Positions 35,538 to 44,527 of a stretch of 64,000 bases of DNA are shown one piece after another. Below the pieces are notes generated by a model, which had not been told where the DNA came from, searched no databases, and saw only the letters and a list, made by a program, of their open reading frames with translations. Origin of the DNA: Myxacorys chilensis ATA2-1-KO14 (GTDB lineage: Bacteria; Cyanobacteriota; Cyanobacteriia; Leptolyngbyales; Leptolyngbyaceae). The stretch spans positions 62,001 through 126,000 of the forward strand of contig JAHHHP010000002.1 of assembly GCA_019359275.1 (NCBI GenBank), in the 5' to 3' direction. Made by a program: the position numbers and the translations under genes. Each line of letters starts with the position of its first letter. Position 1 is the first letter of the stretch.

Positions 35538-37361
35538 CTAGAACGAAAACGTAGTGCGGATTACAGGCACGATCGCAGTATTGTTGGCACTCGATCCTTC
35601 TGGGTTAAACACCGCAAATACACCGGGCGTAACACTTATGTTGTCGCTTACCTGGAAGTTAAAGTAGCCTTCTAAGTGATAGGGAATCCGATTTTCGGGA
35701 TTGAGGGCTAAACCACTGGTTTGAACTCGCTTCAGCGGTTGACCAAAGGTAATTCCAGCCGAGTTGCCTTTTTTGAAAATGTCTTTGACGTGCAAGCCTA
35801 CTAGCCAGGAGTTGAAATTCGTGGAAGCGTTGACATCGACTAAATCGCTGAAGATATAGGTATAAGATCCTGCCAGCGTAAGCTTCGGAGAAAGGCGGAA
35901 AGCAACTGACGCGCTAACGGTGTTGAGCTGAATACCTTCATCGAGATTTGCAACTGTGAAGCCTCCCGGCAACGCGATCGCGCCGATATCTGAACTGCTC
36001 AAGCCCGTTCCCAAGATATTGATCTGGTGGTAGCTGTGGGCGTAGTTGAGACCGATGTCGATCGCGGGAGATGGCTTAACCGTGAGTTGTGCGGCTGCTA
36101 CATAACTACCACCAAACACCCCTGCGCCGAGCGGTGTTCCGCCCGCGAGTCCATTGTTGGCTGGAAGGTTAGCGTTGACTGAGCCGTAGAGCGCTCGCAG
36201 ATCGATCGCATCTGAGATATTGAAGATAAAGCCTGCGGCGGCAGCGAGTCCAGTTTGTGACGTTCCGCCGGAAACGCGTTGAGCAGCAGGAAGAGCCGCA
36301 AAGCGAGAAATTGCGCCTTGCCCTTCACTGGCAAACGGCAAGATTGACGGAAACGCATCCGAAACTTCGGCATTTGTTCCGACAAAAGCGGTGAGTTTGT
36401 TCGCAACCGGAAAAACATACAGCAGCTTGTAGAGGATGAGGCTATTGTCTGCGCCTTTTGCCGTCAAGGTTGACGGATCAGCCGTAGGAAACTGAGGCCC
36501 ATAGGAAAGCTTCACATTACTCGAACTGCCAAATACTGGATCAGCGTAGCCCAGGGTTTGAGCAAGGCTGCTACCACTACCGACAAGTCCGCTGGCACCG
36601 AAGTTCTGAGCTTGTAGCCCAGTGATTAACGCGTCTTTACCTGTGAAACTCGTCTTTAGATTCAGGCGAACTCGATTGTTAAAAGCGACATTGGCATCTT
36701 GACCATTGGGGACTGCCCCGTAAGCGCTGGCCAGGCTGAAGATTGCTTCTCCTTGCAGTTTGGTTGTGGTGGAGAATTGTTGCTTCTCCAGGGTGGTGGT
36801 GCGAGTTTCAAGGGCATCCATGCGACCGCGCAAGGCAGCGAGTTCTGTGACGAATTCGTCTTGCAGTTTTTGTAGGGTTGCCAAGTCTTCTTTCCTGACT
36901 AAATCTGAGGTCGATGCGGCGATTAGTTCGTTGACGCGATCGAGACACGCGTTCAAGCCTGCCGCAAACTCATAGCGGGTGAGCGCACGATTACCGCGAT
37001 AGGTGCGATCGGGATAGCCCGCGATGCAACCATAGCGCTCCACAAGCGATTGCAACGCTTGAAATGCCCAATCGGTTGGACGCACATCCGAAAGTTGGGA
37101 GACTGAAGTGACTTGTCCAGAATCTGTATCGATCGCTGAAGCTTGATTGAGTTGCGACACCGAAGGCACTGTTTCAGGAATGGATTGAGCTTCAGAAATA
37201 GATTGAGCTTCAGGGATAGATTGAGAAACACTGTTTGTTTCTTTAACAGGTGCTGCGATCGCTGGATTGACAGCAATTACTCCTCCGGAAACCTGCGACG
37301 CGATCGCGCCCGCTAATCCACCAATCAAGCTCATCTGTAGCCGTAAACCGAACTGCCTCAT
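35538..37361 (-). CDS. Iron uptake porin (SLH plus OprB barrel)
   Basis: 607 residues. Signal peptide (LIGGLAGAIASQVSG...IAAPV), a linker with repeated SQSIPEAQSI units, an SLH module (~92-150: VRPTDWAFQALQSLVERYG, YRGNRALTRYEFAAGL), a coiled coil (~165-200) and a ~400-residue barrel domain ending in aromatic FSF. This is the SomA/Slr1841-like outer-membrane porin family of cyanobacteria, anchored to peptidoglycan through SLH; the OprB/iron-uptake porin label describes the barrel. Transport substrate is inferred from the family only. The terminal Phe matches outer-membrane barrel assembly. Confidence 0.92.
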   Translation of the reverse strand: MRQFGLRLQMSLIGGLAGAIASQVSGGVIAVNPAIAAPVKETNSVSQSIPEAQSISEAQSIPETVPSVSQLNQASAIDTDSGQVTSVSQLSDVRPTDWAFQALQSLVERYGCIAGYPDRTYRGNRALTRYEFAAGLNACLDRVNELIAASTSDLVRKEDLATLQKLQDEFVTELAALRGRMDALETRTTTLEKQQFSTTTKLQGEAIFSLASAYGAVPNGQDANVAFNNRVRLNLKTSFTGKDALITGLQAQNFGASGLVGSGSSLAQTLGYADPVFGSSSNVKLSYGPQFPTADPSTLTAKGADNSLILYKLLYVFPVANKLTAFVGTNAEVSDAFPSILPFASEGQGAISRFAALPAAQRVSGGTSQTGLAAAAGFIFNISDAIDLRALYGSVNANLPANNGLAGGTPLGAGVFGGSYVAAAQLTVKPSPAIDIGLNYAHSYHQINILGTGLSSSDIGAIALPGGFTVANLDEGIQLNTVSASVAFRLSPKLTLAGSYTYIFSDLVDVNASTNFNSWLVGLHVKDIFKKGNSAGITFGQPLKRVQTSGLALNPENRIPYHLEGYFNFQVSDNISVTPGVFAVFNPEGSSANNTAIVPVIRTTFSF

Positions 37362-37721
37362 TACAATCTCCTCACCGCAACCATATAGAATATATTAATT
37401 TTGCTTATAGGTTTCCTAAAACACCCATAAGTTCATTAATTTCTAAATTAGGGGTTAGAGTGTCGCAATGGAATAGAAACACCTTCGGAATTGTTAGTGT
37501 CTTTAATAGAGAAAATTCAATGAATCACTCAATGTCTTAGGAAACTTCCAATAGTGACCAACGATAAACGGATGGTTGACGCGATCGCGCCAGTCTGACT
37601 GTCCCGCACACAGCATCTTAACCATCTCAAAGTAAATCTCCGATTCTTAGATGAAATCGGAGATCTTTGCTAGCAGAGGATGCAATTTATTCAGGCGCTC
37701 TACTTAATTCGTTACGACACA
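37362..37721. other. Intergenic region upstream of the porin
   Basis: 360 bp. It contains the hairpin ending the beta-helix gene at 37636-37664 and an AT-rich stretch close to the porin start expected to hold its promoter. No open frame worth listing. Confidence 0.55.
37636..37664 (-). terminator. Hairpin after the beta-helix gene
   Basis: ATCTCCGATT (37636-37645) pairs with AATCGGAGAT (37655-37664) over nine bases. On the minus strand it is followed by TTTACTTTG. It lies about 60 bp after the stop of the gene to its right. Confidence 0.65.
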
Positions 37722-39557
37722 TTAAAGCTGTTCGACCGTGGCTCTCAGTCCTTGATTCATCAACGTTTGTAGAAGTTCATGGGCTTTGCTGCGATCGCTA
37801 AAAACTCCTGCTTGCAGCACACTTTGTCCGCTCCGAAAGACAGGAAACGAACCTGGAACCGCAGATTGAATTTGAGCCTGTTCACCCTCGCTGCGGGCTT
37901 GCACCACGACTCGATAGCGAAGTCCAAACGCCAGATCTTGCCTCACTGGAGCAGCAGACCGTTTGGGAGAGACGGGTGCGCCGCGCCAAACCTTAACCGA
38001 TGATCCTGCCGTTCGACCGACAGGGATTGACGCTTTGGGCACACGTAAGGTGCCTGATGCCGAAACCGCACCACGAGAAGTAGGCCGATCAACCCTAGAG
38101 GACATCGCTTGAAATCGACGAGATGGCGAAGTTTTTGTAGAGTTACGCACTGCCCTAATCGTCTCAGGAGGAGGAACCGGAATGTTAATGGCACCGTCCG
38201 AGCCGCGACGAGCTATTGGCTCTGCCAAGCTTCGAGGGATCGCGCTATTTAGTTGGAAGGCAGATTGATTGGAAGCGGTACTAAAATTCGAGGGAGCCGG
38301 AACAGGAATCTCAATCCGAGCAACTTGAGATTTTGACTGCTTAGAAAGCGGTACTCGTCTACTGCGCGATGAAGAAACCGCAGGGCGTGACTTCTTAGAA
38401 ATCGGCGCGACAACGGTTGTGCCCTTAAAGGATGCGGAAGGCTGGCTGGGCGAAAATCGAGCGGGCACAACTCTCGGTAGAGACCGCCCATAGCTTTGAG
38501 CAGATGCGACGCTAATCGGAGCATCTGCTACAGCGGGCGTATTGGAGAAATCCAATTGTCCGATCGTCTTATTTCCGGTCATTTGATTGCCAAACGCTGG
38601 AATTTTTTGAACGCTTTTCTGAGTGTTGAGATCAAACTGTCCGTTATCTGTAAAGGTGTTGTTGCCAGGGTCGGCGGACGTACCTAAGTTCGGTCGAGAC
38701 TGCGCGATCGCGACCATGCCATCCCGTGCGTTGCCATCAACGATATTGTTTCGCAGAATCGGTTGCGCTTTCCCTTGAATCACAATGCCATCTTTGTTCT
38801 GCGTAATGCGATTGCCAACAATTCGAGGGGCCGCGCTTTGGGCAATGTTGATGCCAAACCCGGTCTGCTCAAAAATGTTGTCGTGCAGTTCTGGGCGCGA
38901 GGTTCCGTAAACCGTGATGCCGTTTGCACCGTTTTGATAGAAATAGTTGTTGCGAAGAATTGGAGCACTGCTCCCGACTACAGATGCCCCATCATGACCA
39001 TTTTTAGTAAACGTGTTGTCACTGATCACAGGACTCGTGGATTCAGTCCACAACCCGTAGCCTTGAGCGTCAGGGTTAGAAACAGTAACGCCCGTTAAGC
39101 CTGACTGATTTGCACCGACAATGGTGACACTTTGCCGCGCAAAGGTACGACTCAAAAAGATACCACCGCCTTGAATCAGAACGGTTTGCCCGCGATCACG
39201 AGGCTCTCCTTTGATCGTTGTCCCCGGCTTCATTTGCAGTGGAAATGCTTCACCTGTTTGCGCACTATACGTCCCTGGAGCTAACAGAATGATCGTATTT
39301 GGTTGAACGATTTGCAAGGCGCGAGTAATGGTTTTGAGCGGCGATCGCACGCTACCCTCAGCAGTATCAACTCCAGCGTTTGAATTGACAAACAAATAAT
39401 TGTATTGAGGGGACGAATCGGAGGCTTGAGCGAGTTGAATCGGTTGGGCGATCGGTTGAGCAATGGCATGGGATGCACCGCCAAATAACATAACTCCAGA
39501 GACGCCCAGCGTTAATACAACACTGGAAGACGGCTTTTCAGGTGAAACTTTACTCAC
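37722..39557 (-). CDS. Secreted parallel beta-helix protein (DUF1565) with SPOR-like C terminus
   Basis: I chose GTG 39557, which follows GGAG at seven bases; it gives 611 residues starting MSKVSPEKP, ahead of a signal peptide (LTLGVSGVMLFGGASHAIAQ). A TTG at 39629 would add 24 residues. Residues ~45-330 are a DUF1565/right-handed beta helix with many short repeats (NNYFYQNGANGITVYG, DNIFEQTGFGINI). A basic Ser/Pro/Arg-rich linker of ~200 residues follows. The final ~70 residues (VLQAGVFSDRSKAHELLQTL) resemble a SPOR domain, which binds denuded septal peptidoglycan. This combination is not a family I know. Confidence 0.82.
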   Translation of the reverse strand: MSKVSPEKPSSSVVLTLGVSGVMLFGGASHAIAQPIAQPIQLAQASDSSPQYNYLFVNSNAGVDTAEGSVRSPLKTITRALQIVQPNTIILLAPGTYSAQTGEAFPLQMKPGTTIKGEPRDRGQTVLIQGGGIFLSRTFARQSVTIVGANQSGLTGVTVSNPDAQGYGLWTESTSPVISDNTFTKNGHDGASVVGSSAPILRNNYFYQNGANGITVYGTSRPELHDNIFEQTGFGINIAQSAAPRIVGNRITQNKDGIVIQGKAQPILRNNIVDGNARDGMVAIAQSRPNLGTSADPGNNTFTDNGQFDLNTQKSVQKIPAFGNQMTGNKTIGQLDFSNTPAVADAPISVASAQSYGRSLPRVVPARFSPSQPSASFKGTTVVAPISKKSRPAVSSSRSRRVPLSKQSKSQVARIEIPVPAPSNFSTASNQSAFQLNSAIPRSLAEPIARRGSDGAINIPVPPPETIRAVRNSTKTSPSRRFQAMSSRVDRPTSRGAVSASGTLRVPKASIPVGRTAGSSVKVWRGAPVSPKRSAAPVRQDLAFGLRYRVVVQARSEGEQAQIQSAVPGSFPVFRSGQSVLQAGVFSDRSKAHELLQTLMNQGLRATVEQL

Positions 39558-39874
39558 AATCTTTCTCCTATACACGGCAGTAGGATGGCTTTGACTAGAA
39601 ATAAGAACTAGAAACAAAAACGACCGCAAAAGTACTGATAAAATTCAGCCTTTGATCACTGAGGAGAGCGAATTCCTCATCCGGTTGTCCGTAGGGCATG
39701 AGGGCGAAAATGCCTAATGGAAGTTCATGGTAATTGAGTTTTTAAAAACCGCTTCATTTTTGACCAAGGAGTTAGCTGAATTCAGTATTAACCCTTAAGT
39801 TATAAAGAATGTCACAATTCAAAATGCCCGACTCCCTCTCGCTGCTAGGATGAGACATTAATCGGTTTGCGCCA
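39558..39874. other. Divergent region beta-helix gene/thiE
   Basis: 317 bp carrying both promoters. I looked for a TPP riboswitch because thiE follows, and saw no CUGAGA or ACCCUUUGAACCUGA-type core. No gene seen. Confidence 0.6.
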
Positions 39875-40978
39875 ATGGACAAAACAGAGCCCGTTCTCCC
39901 ATCTATGCAACCAGCTTTATACCGAATTTTGGATGCCAATCTTGATCGCGCCCGTGAAGGATTGCGGGTGATAGAAGAATGGTGTCGGTTTGGCCTGAAC
40001 CACTCCCACTTCACCAACCAGTGCAAACACTTACGACAAGAACTCGCCACTTGGCATCACAGCGATCTGCGATCGGCACGCAACACCCCAGACGATCCGG
40101 GTACAGAATTAACCCATCCCAACGAAGCCACGCGAGGCACAATTGAGCAGGTCTTGCAGGCCAATTTTTGCCGCGTCGAAGAAGCGCTGCGGGTGTTAGA
40201 AGAATACGGCAAAGTCTACAGCCAAGACATGACCGCATCGCTCAAACAAATGCGCTATCAGGTTTACACGCTCGAAAGCCAACTGATGGCACAGCATCGG
40301 CATCAAAAGTTGCGTCAGTCCCTGCTGTATTTGGTCACGTCGCCTTCCGAAACGCTGTTTGCAACCGTGGAGTCGTCGTTGCAGGGAGGACTCAGCCTTG
40401 TTCAATATCGCGACAAAGACTCAGATGATTTGACGCGACTGAGTAATGCTCGAACATTACGGCGGCTGTGCCACGAGTACGGAGCACTATTTATTGTTAA
40501 CGATCGTATCGATTTAGCCCTAGCTGTCGATGCCGATGGCGTTCACCTCGGACAAGACGATTTGCCGATAGAATTAGCCCGTCAGATGCTGGGGTCTCAA
40601 CGGCTGATCGGACGTTCCACGCACAGTGCCGATGATCTTTACCGCGCCATTCAAGAAGGTGCAGACTATGTTGGCGTGGGTCCCGTCTACGAAACGCCAA
40701 CCAAAGCAGGCAGACCTGCTGCCGGACTAGAGTACGTGCGTCATGCGACCGAAGAGTGTCCGATTCCTTGGTTTGCGATCGGGGGCATTGACGCGAACAA
40801 TGTCCACGAGGTTCTATCTGCCGGGGCACAACGCATTTCTGTTGTCCGGGCGATTATGGCCGCAGAGCAACCGACACTGGCAGTGCAATATTTCATGGCG
40901 CAACTGGAGCAAAAACGTCGGCTTAAAACACCCAACTTTGTCAAGCAAGATTCAATGACTGATCCGTGGATGACATAG
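39875..40978 (+). CDS. thiE: Thiamine phosphate synthase with N-terminal helical extension
   Basis: 367 residues. The C-terminal ~210 residues are the TIM-barrel ThiE: QYRDKDSDDLTRLSNA, FIVNDRIDLALAVDADGVHLG, GRSTHSADDL and YVGVGPVYETPTKAG. It joins HMP-PP and HET-P into thiamine phosphate. The N-terminal ~150 residues are the helical domain seen in cyanobacterial and plant-lineage ThiE proteins (YRILDANLDRAREGLRVIEE, repeated as RVEEALRVLEEYGK), a twofold repeat of the DRAREGLRVxEE type. It lies 49 bp before thiS. Confidence 0.94.
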   Translation: MDKTEPVLPSMQPALYRILDANLDRAREGLRVIEEWCRFGLNHSHFTNQCKHLRQELATWHHSDLRSARNTPDDPGTELTHPNEATRGTIEQVLQANFCRVEEALRVLEEYGKVYSQDMTASLKQMRYQVYTLESQLMAQHRHQKLRQSLLYLVTSPSETLFATVESSLQGGLSLVQYRDKDSDDLTRLSNARTLRRLCHEYGALFIVNDRIDLALAVDADGVHLGQDDLPIELARQMLGSQRLIGRSTHSADDLYRAIQEGADYVGVGPVYETPTKAGRPAAGLEYVRHATEECPIPWFAIGGIDANNVHEVLSAGAQRISVVRAIMAAEQPTLAVQYFMAQLEQKRRLKTPNFVKQDSMTDPWMT

Positions 40979-41027
40979 ATATGAACAAAAATAGTAGAGA
41001 AGAAAAATAGTGAGGGAGAACCAGCGC

Positions 41028-41240
41028 ATGTCTGAGCAAATCACGCTTCAGGTGAATGGTGAATCTAAAACCTGTGAACCAAATCTGCATCTGCCAAATT
41101 TTCTAGAGCAACTCGGCTTGAACCCTCGACTTGTCGCCGTAGAATACAACGGCGAAATCTTGCATCGACAGTACTGGGATACAACCGAAATCAAGGAGCG
41201 CGATCGCTTAGAAATTGTGACGATCGTCGGCGGTGGATAG
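41028..41240 (+). CDS. thiS: Sulfur carrier protein ThiS
   Basis: 70 residues from ATG 41028, preceded by AGGGAG; a GTG at 41010 would add six. Ubiquitin-like fold, ITLQVNGESKTCEPNLHL to a C-terminal VTIVGGG whose terminal Gly-Gly is adenylated then thiocarboxylated to supply sulfur for the thiazole ring. It follows thiE in a two-gene unit. The partners thiF and thiG are not in the window. Confidence 0.95.
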   Translation: MSEQITLQVNGESKTCEPNLHLPNFLEQLGLNPRLVAVEYNGEILHRQYWDTTEIKERDRLEIVTIVGGG

Positions 41241-41426
41241 GGCGCTCATGTCCGTCTCTTTTAGTACGGTAATCTCCCCTCAAACCTACTACTTAAGGCA
41301 TTTTCAACCCCTATAGAAGGCGATACAGTAGAGGAGTAGAAAAGCTTAAAGCACTGTAACAAGGTATAAAGCTCGACGTTTAGAACACAAGCATTTGCGT
41401 CTAGGCGAGCTAACTGGGACTACGCT

Positions 41427-42386
41427 ATGAAAACACCAAAATCTTTCTTTAAATCACTCATCCGACCCCTGATTGCGCTGGGATTGGCTCTCACGCTGGC
41501 ACTGGGTCATGCTGATGGTGCGCTTGCAGCGCGCACGGGTGGTCGCATCGGTGGAGGCTCTTTTAGAGCACCTAGCCGGACCTTCACGCCTAGTCGCGGC
41601 GGCTATCCTGGTGGAGGATATCCTGGCGGTGGCGGCTACTATCCACGCGGCGGCGGTGGGTTCTTCCCCTTCCTCTACTTCCCGTTCTTTGGCGGCGGTG
41701 GCAGCCTATTCACCCTGTTTATCTTCATCTCGATCGCAGGCTTTCTGCTACAAAGCTTCCGACGAGCAACAGAAGGCAACGATCTAGACTACACGACCAA
41801 TCCATCTGTTTCGGTTGCGAAAGTCCAAGTTGGCTTACTAGCCCAAGCTCGGAGTTTGCAAACAGACCTCGATCGCATTGCTCAACGCGCCAATACTGAC
41901 TCGTCCGAAGGGTTGGCACAAGTGCTGCAGGAGACGACTCTTTCGCTGCTGCGCCACCCCGAATACTGGGTGTATGGCGCATCGGAAGCTCATCAAGCCC
42001 GCTTAGAAGCAGCCGGTGCAGAATTCAATCGCCTAGCTTTGTTTGAGCGGAGCAGATTTACAGCAGAAACCCTGTCTAACGTGAATGACCAACTGAAGCA
42101 AGCTTCTCAAGACAGCAACGCGTTGACGGTGGCTGAGCGAGGCGGTGCGTTAGCTGAAGCACCCGGTGAGTATATTGTTGTCACCCTGTTAGTCGGCACT
42201 CAGGGCAAGCTACAGCTTCCTACGATTAATAGCTCTGATGACCTGAAGCGTGCCCTCAGCCAGTTGGGGAGCGTCTCCGGCGATCAGCTTCTAGCTCTTG
42301 AAGTGCTATGGACGCCTCAAGCTGAAGGGGATGTGTTGACCCGCGATGATGTGTTGGCAGAATATCCTAACTTGAAGCTTGTATAA
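41427..42386 (+). CDS. DUF1517 membrane protein
   Basis: 319 residues. A signal or anchor helix (LIALGLALTLALGHADGALA), a Gly/Arg/Tyr/Phe-rich segment (~40-85), a hydrophobic helix (SLFTLFIFISIAGFLL) and a conserved cytoplasmic or stromal domain (KVQVGLLAQARSLQTDLDRIA...LALEVLWTPQ). It is the cyanobacterial and plastid DUF1517 family, function unknown. A strong terminator follows at 42436-42472. Confidence 0.9.
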   Translation: MKTPKSFFKSLIRPLIALGLALTLALGHADGALAARTGGRIGGGSFRAPSRTFTPSRGGYPGGGYPGGGGYYPRGGGGFFPFLYFPFFGGGGSLFTLFIFISIAGFLLQSFRRATEGNDLDYTTNPSVSVAKVQVGLLAQARSLQTDLDRIAQRANTDSSEGLAQVLQETTLSLLRHPEYWVYGASEAHQARLEAAGAEFNRLALFERSRFTAETLSNVNDQLKQASQDSNALTVAERGGALAEAPGEYIVVTLLVGTQGKLQLPTINSSDDLKRALSQLGSVSGDQLLALEVLWTPQAEGDVLTRDDVLAEYPNLKLV

Positions 42387-42435
42387 GTCTAAATTCTGCT
42401 TTTGAACACGTTTTTGAACACTGAGTCTGAACATT

Positions 42436-42472
42436 GGGCTGAACGTATATTTTACGTCCAGCCCGATTTTTT
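42436..42472 (+). terminator. Intrinsic terminator of the DUF1517 gene
   Basis: GGGCTGAACGT (42436-42446) and ACGTCCAGCCC (42454-42464) form an 11-bp stem with one mismatch, followed by GATTTTTTG, 50 bp after the stop. Confidence 0.88.
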
Positions 42473-42487
42473 GTCCTAGCTTCTTGC

Positions 42488-42964
42488 TTACCAGTCTTCG
42501 TCTGAACCAAAAAAGAACTGATTGTCAGACGAGAATCCGGGTGACTTCCAAACAGTCATTTCTTTGTCAGGACAAGTTTCTACACCTTCGCCAATGCCAT
42601 AGGGATGCATTCCGCAAACCAACAGCGCATCGCCATATACCTGTCCGTGGAAGTGACGACAGCCGACGCATCCTAAGTGCTGTTTGAGCAATGGATCGAC
42701 GGTTTGAAATACAGGTTGAGTGGCTTCCCCGACCATACTTTCGATGCCGAAGTAGGCTTCTAGAACGGGGCTAACCCACTCTGTTACGTATTGCTCAATT
42801 TCGTCAGTAAAAACGTTATTAAGTTGTGTTGAGACTTCTTCAGAAATAACAATAAATGTCTCTGCAACTTCCGCCATATCCTGAGCCACTTCAGCGAAAA
42901 AATCTCCGATGTGTCCTGCCATCGTGTCTAGCATTTCAGACCAGTCTTTTTGCCATTCATTCAT
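42488..42964 (-). CDS. Conserved four-cysteine protein of cyanobacteria
   Basis: 158 residues from ATG 42964 (MNEWQKDWSEMLDTM); a TTG at 42991 would add nine. The N-terminal two thirds are amphipathic helices rich in Glu/Val. The C-terminal third carries CVGCRHFHGQ, LLVCGMHPYG and ETCPDKE, a four-cysteine pattern like a zinc- or iron-binding site. No signal peptide. Function unknown; I have seen similar short cyanobacterial proteins but cannot name the family. Confidence 0.8.
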   Translation of the reverse strand: MNEWQKDWSEMLDTMAGHIGDFFAEVAQDMAEVAETFIVISEEVSTQLNNVFTDEIEQYVTEWVSPVLEAYFGIESMVGEATQPVFQTVDPLLKQHLGCVGCRHFHGQVYGDALLVCGMHPYGIGEGVETCPDKEMTVWKSPGFSSDNQFFFGSDEDW

Positions 42965-43223
42965 AACGACTTTGCCGGGTTTATAACTCAAGTAAAATCA
43001 ATATCTCGCCGTTTGAGTGAAGCGTGAACGACTTGAAATCTCTACGCCGAGAGAGTTTAGGGCGAGATGATGTCTGCATCATACCTCGAATTAAAGTCGA
43101 TCGCCGTAACAGAATATTTCTTCAATAACTAAGCAAAACCTAATCAAAATGCTGCTCACGTTAGAGGTTAATTGAAGAAGTTTTTTTTAGAGTAAATGTA
43201 GAATTTTTGTGGAGTTGGTTTCT

Positions 43224-43409
43224 ATGAATAACGCGATCGCATCTTTCATTCTGATCGTTTTACTTTGCACTCTGATCTTTTCCCCATTTTCCGCGTTAGC
43301 GATGCTAATGCTCGTCATGTTCGTCGCAGCACTCGTTAGCCTAGTGTCGACTCTCACTCATGCTGTTTTGGGCCACGACTCTGGCACGCCGCAAACCGAT
43401 AAAAAATAG
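43224..43409 (+). CDS. Small membrane protein, 61 residues
   Basis: From ATG 43224 (MNNAIASFILIVLL), with GGAG ten bases upstream; a GTG start at 43209 would add five. Two hydrophobic stretches (FILIVLLCTLIFSP and LAMLMLVMFVAALVSLV) and a polar tail (HDSGTPQTDKK). No family recognised. It stands alone between the four-cysteine protein and the nitrilase-family gene. Confidence 0.6.
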   Translation: MNNAIASFILIVLLCTLIFSPFSALAMLMLVMFVAALVSLVSTLTHAVLGHDSGTPQTDKK

Positions 43410-43626
43410 GTTTGTTTCTCAACGCGAAAATCAAGAATGGAAAAATCAAGTCATTTCAATCGAGCTTAACATCGTGCTTAACGTAGTAAAGTAACTTCAA
43501 GTCGGGCACTTCAGTCAAGTTTGCTTTAGGGTTCCAGTGGATTTGTTGCCCGATAGATGTTTCTATCGCTTTAGAAGCCGATACAATATAGAGCTTTACT
43601 CATTTTTCTGAGCCTGAGTGAAATCC

Positions 43627-44439
43627 ATGAAGTCTTACTTTGCCGCCGCAATTCAAATGAACAGCCTGCCAGATTTGCAAAAGAATCTGGTTCAGGCAGA
43701 AGAGTTGATCGATGTTGCCGTCCGACGAGGGGCAGAACTCGTGACGCTGCCAGAGAACTTTTCGTTTCTGGGTGATGAAGTGGCGAAAATGACCCAAGCC
43801 GACGCGATCGCGCAGGAAAGCGAGAAATTTCTCAAAACCGTCGCGCAACGCTTTCAGATCACGATCTTAGGCGGCGGGTTTCCGGTTCCGGTAGGCAATG
43901 GCAAAGTTTACAATACGGCGCTGTTGGTTGGCCCCAACGGTCAAGAACTAGCCCGCTACGAGAAAGTTCACTTGTTTGATGTGAATGTGCCCGATGGCAA
44001 CACCTATCGCGAATCAGAAACGGTTTTAGCTGGAATGCGGATCCCGCCGATTTACCCGTCTAAAGAATTGGGCAGTTTGGGGCTGTCGGTCTGCTATGAC
44101 GTGCGGTTTCCAGAACTTTACCGTCAAATGTCTCAGTTAGGGGCAGAAGTGCTGTTTGTTCCCGCCGCGTTTACGGCGTACACGGGCAAAGACCATTGGC
44201 AAGTGTTGCTACAAGCTAGAGCCATCGAGAATACCTGCTATGTGATTGCGCCCGCTCAGACGGGCCGCCACAATGCCGTGCGGCAGTCTCACGGACACGC
44301 AATGATCATTGACCCTTGGGGCATGATTTTGGCAGATGCGGGAGAAGAGGTGGGAGTTGCGATCGCCGAAATTAGGCCAACTCGCCTTGAGCAAGTCCGG
44401 CGGCAGATGCCCTCATTACAGCATCGCGTGTTTGTCTAG
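43627..44439 (+). CDS. Carbon-nitrogen hydrolase (nitrilase superfamily, Nit1/Nit2-like)
   Basis: 270 residues from ATG 43627; a GTG at 43618 would add three. Catalytic triad Glu43 (LPENFSF), Lys113 (YEKVHLFD) and Cys156 (LSVCYDVRFPELYR). The CYDVRFPELYR form is typical of the Nit1/Nit2 branch, which removes amide groups from deaminated glutathione or 2-oxoglutaramate; true nitrilase activity is unlikely. Substrate not determined. The antiporter gene starts 88 bp later. Confidence 0.92.
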   Translation: MKSYFAAAIQMNSLPDLQKNLVQAEELIDVAVRRGAELVTLPENFSFLGDEVAKMTQADAIAQESEKFLKTVAQRFQITILGGGFPVPVGNGKVYNTALLVGPNGQELARYEKVHLFDVNVPDGNTYRESETVLAGMRIPPIYPSKELGSLGLSVCYDVRFPELYRQMSQLGAEVLFVPAAFTAYTGKDHWQVLLQARAIENTCYVIAPAQTGRHNAVRQSHGHAMIIDPWGMILADAGEEVGVAIAEIRPTRLEQVRRQMPSLQHRVFV

Positions 44440-44527
44440 TCAGACCTCCTGCGGGGATGGAGAAATGTGGGCATTGAGAAATGTTACAGAGTCTGTACCA
44501 TGGGAAGCAGTGTTACTGCTTTGACTG

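Noticed and set aside
39558..39874. TPP riboswitch ahead of thiE
   Set aside because: The conserved CUGAGA and ACCCUUUGAACCUGA cores were not found.
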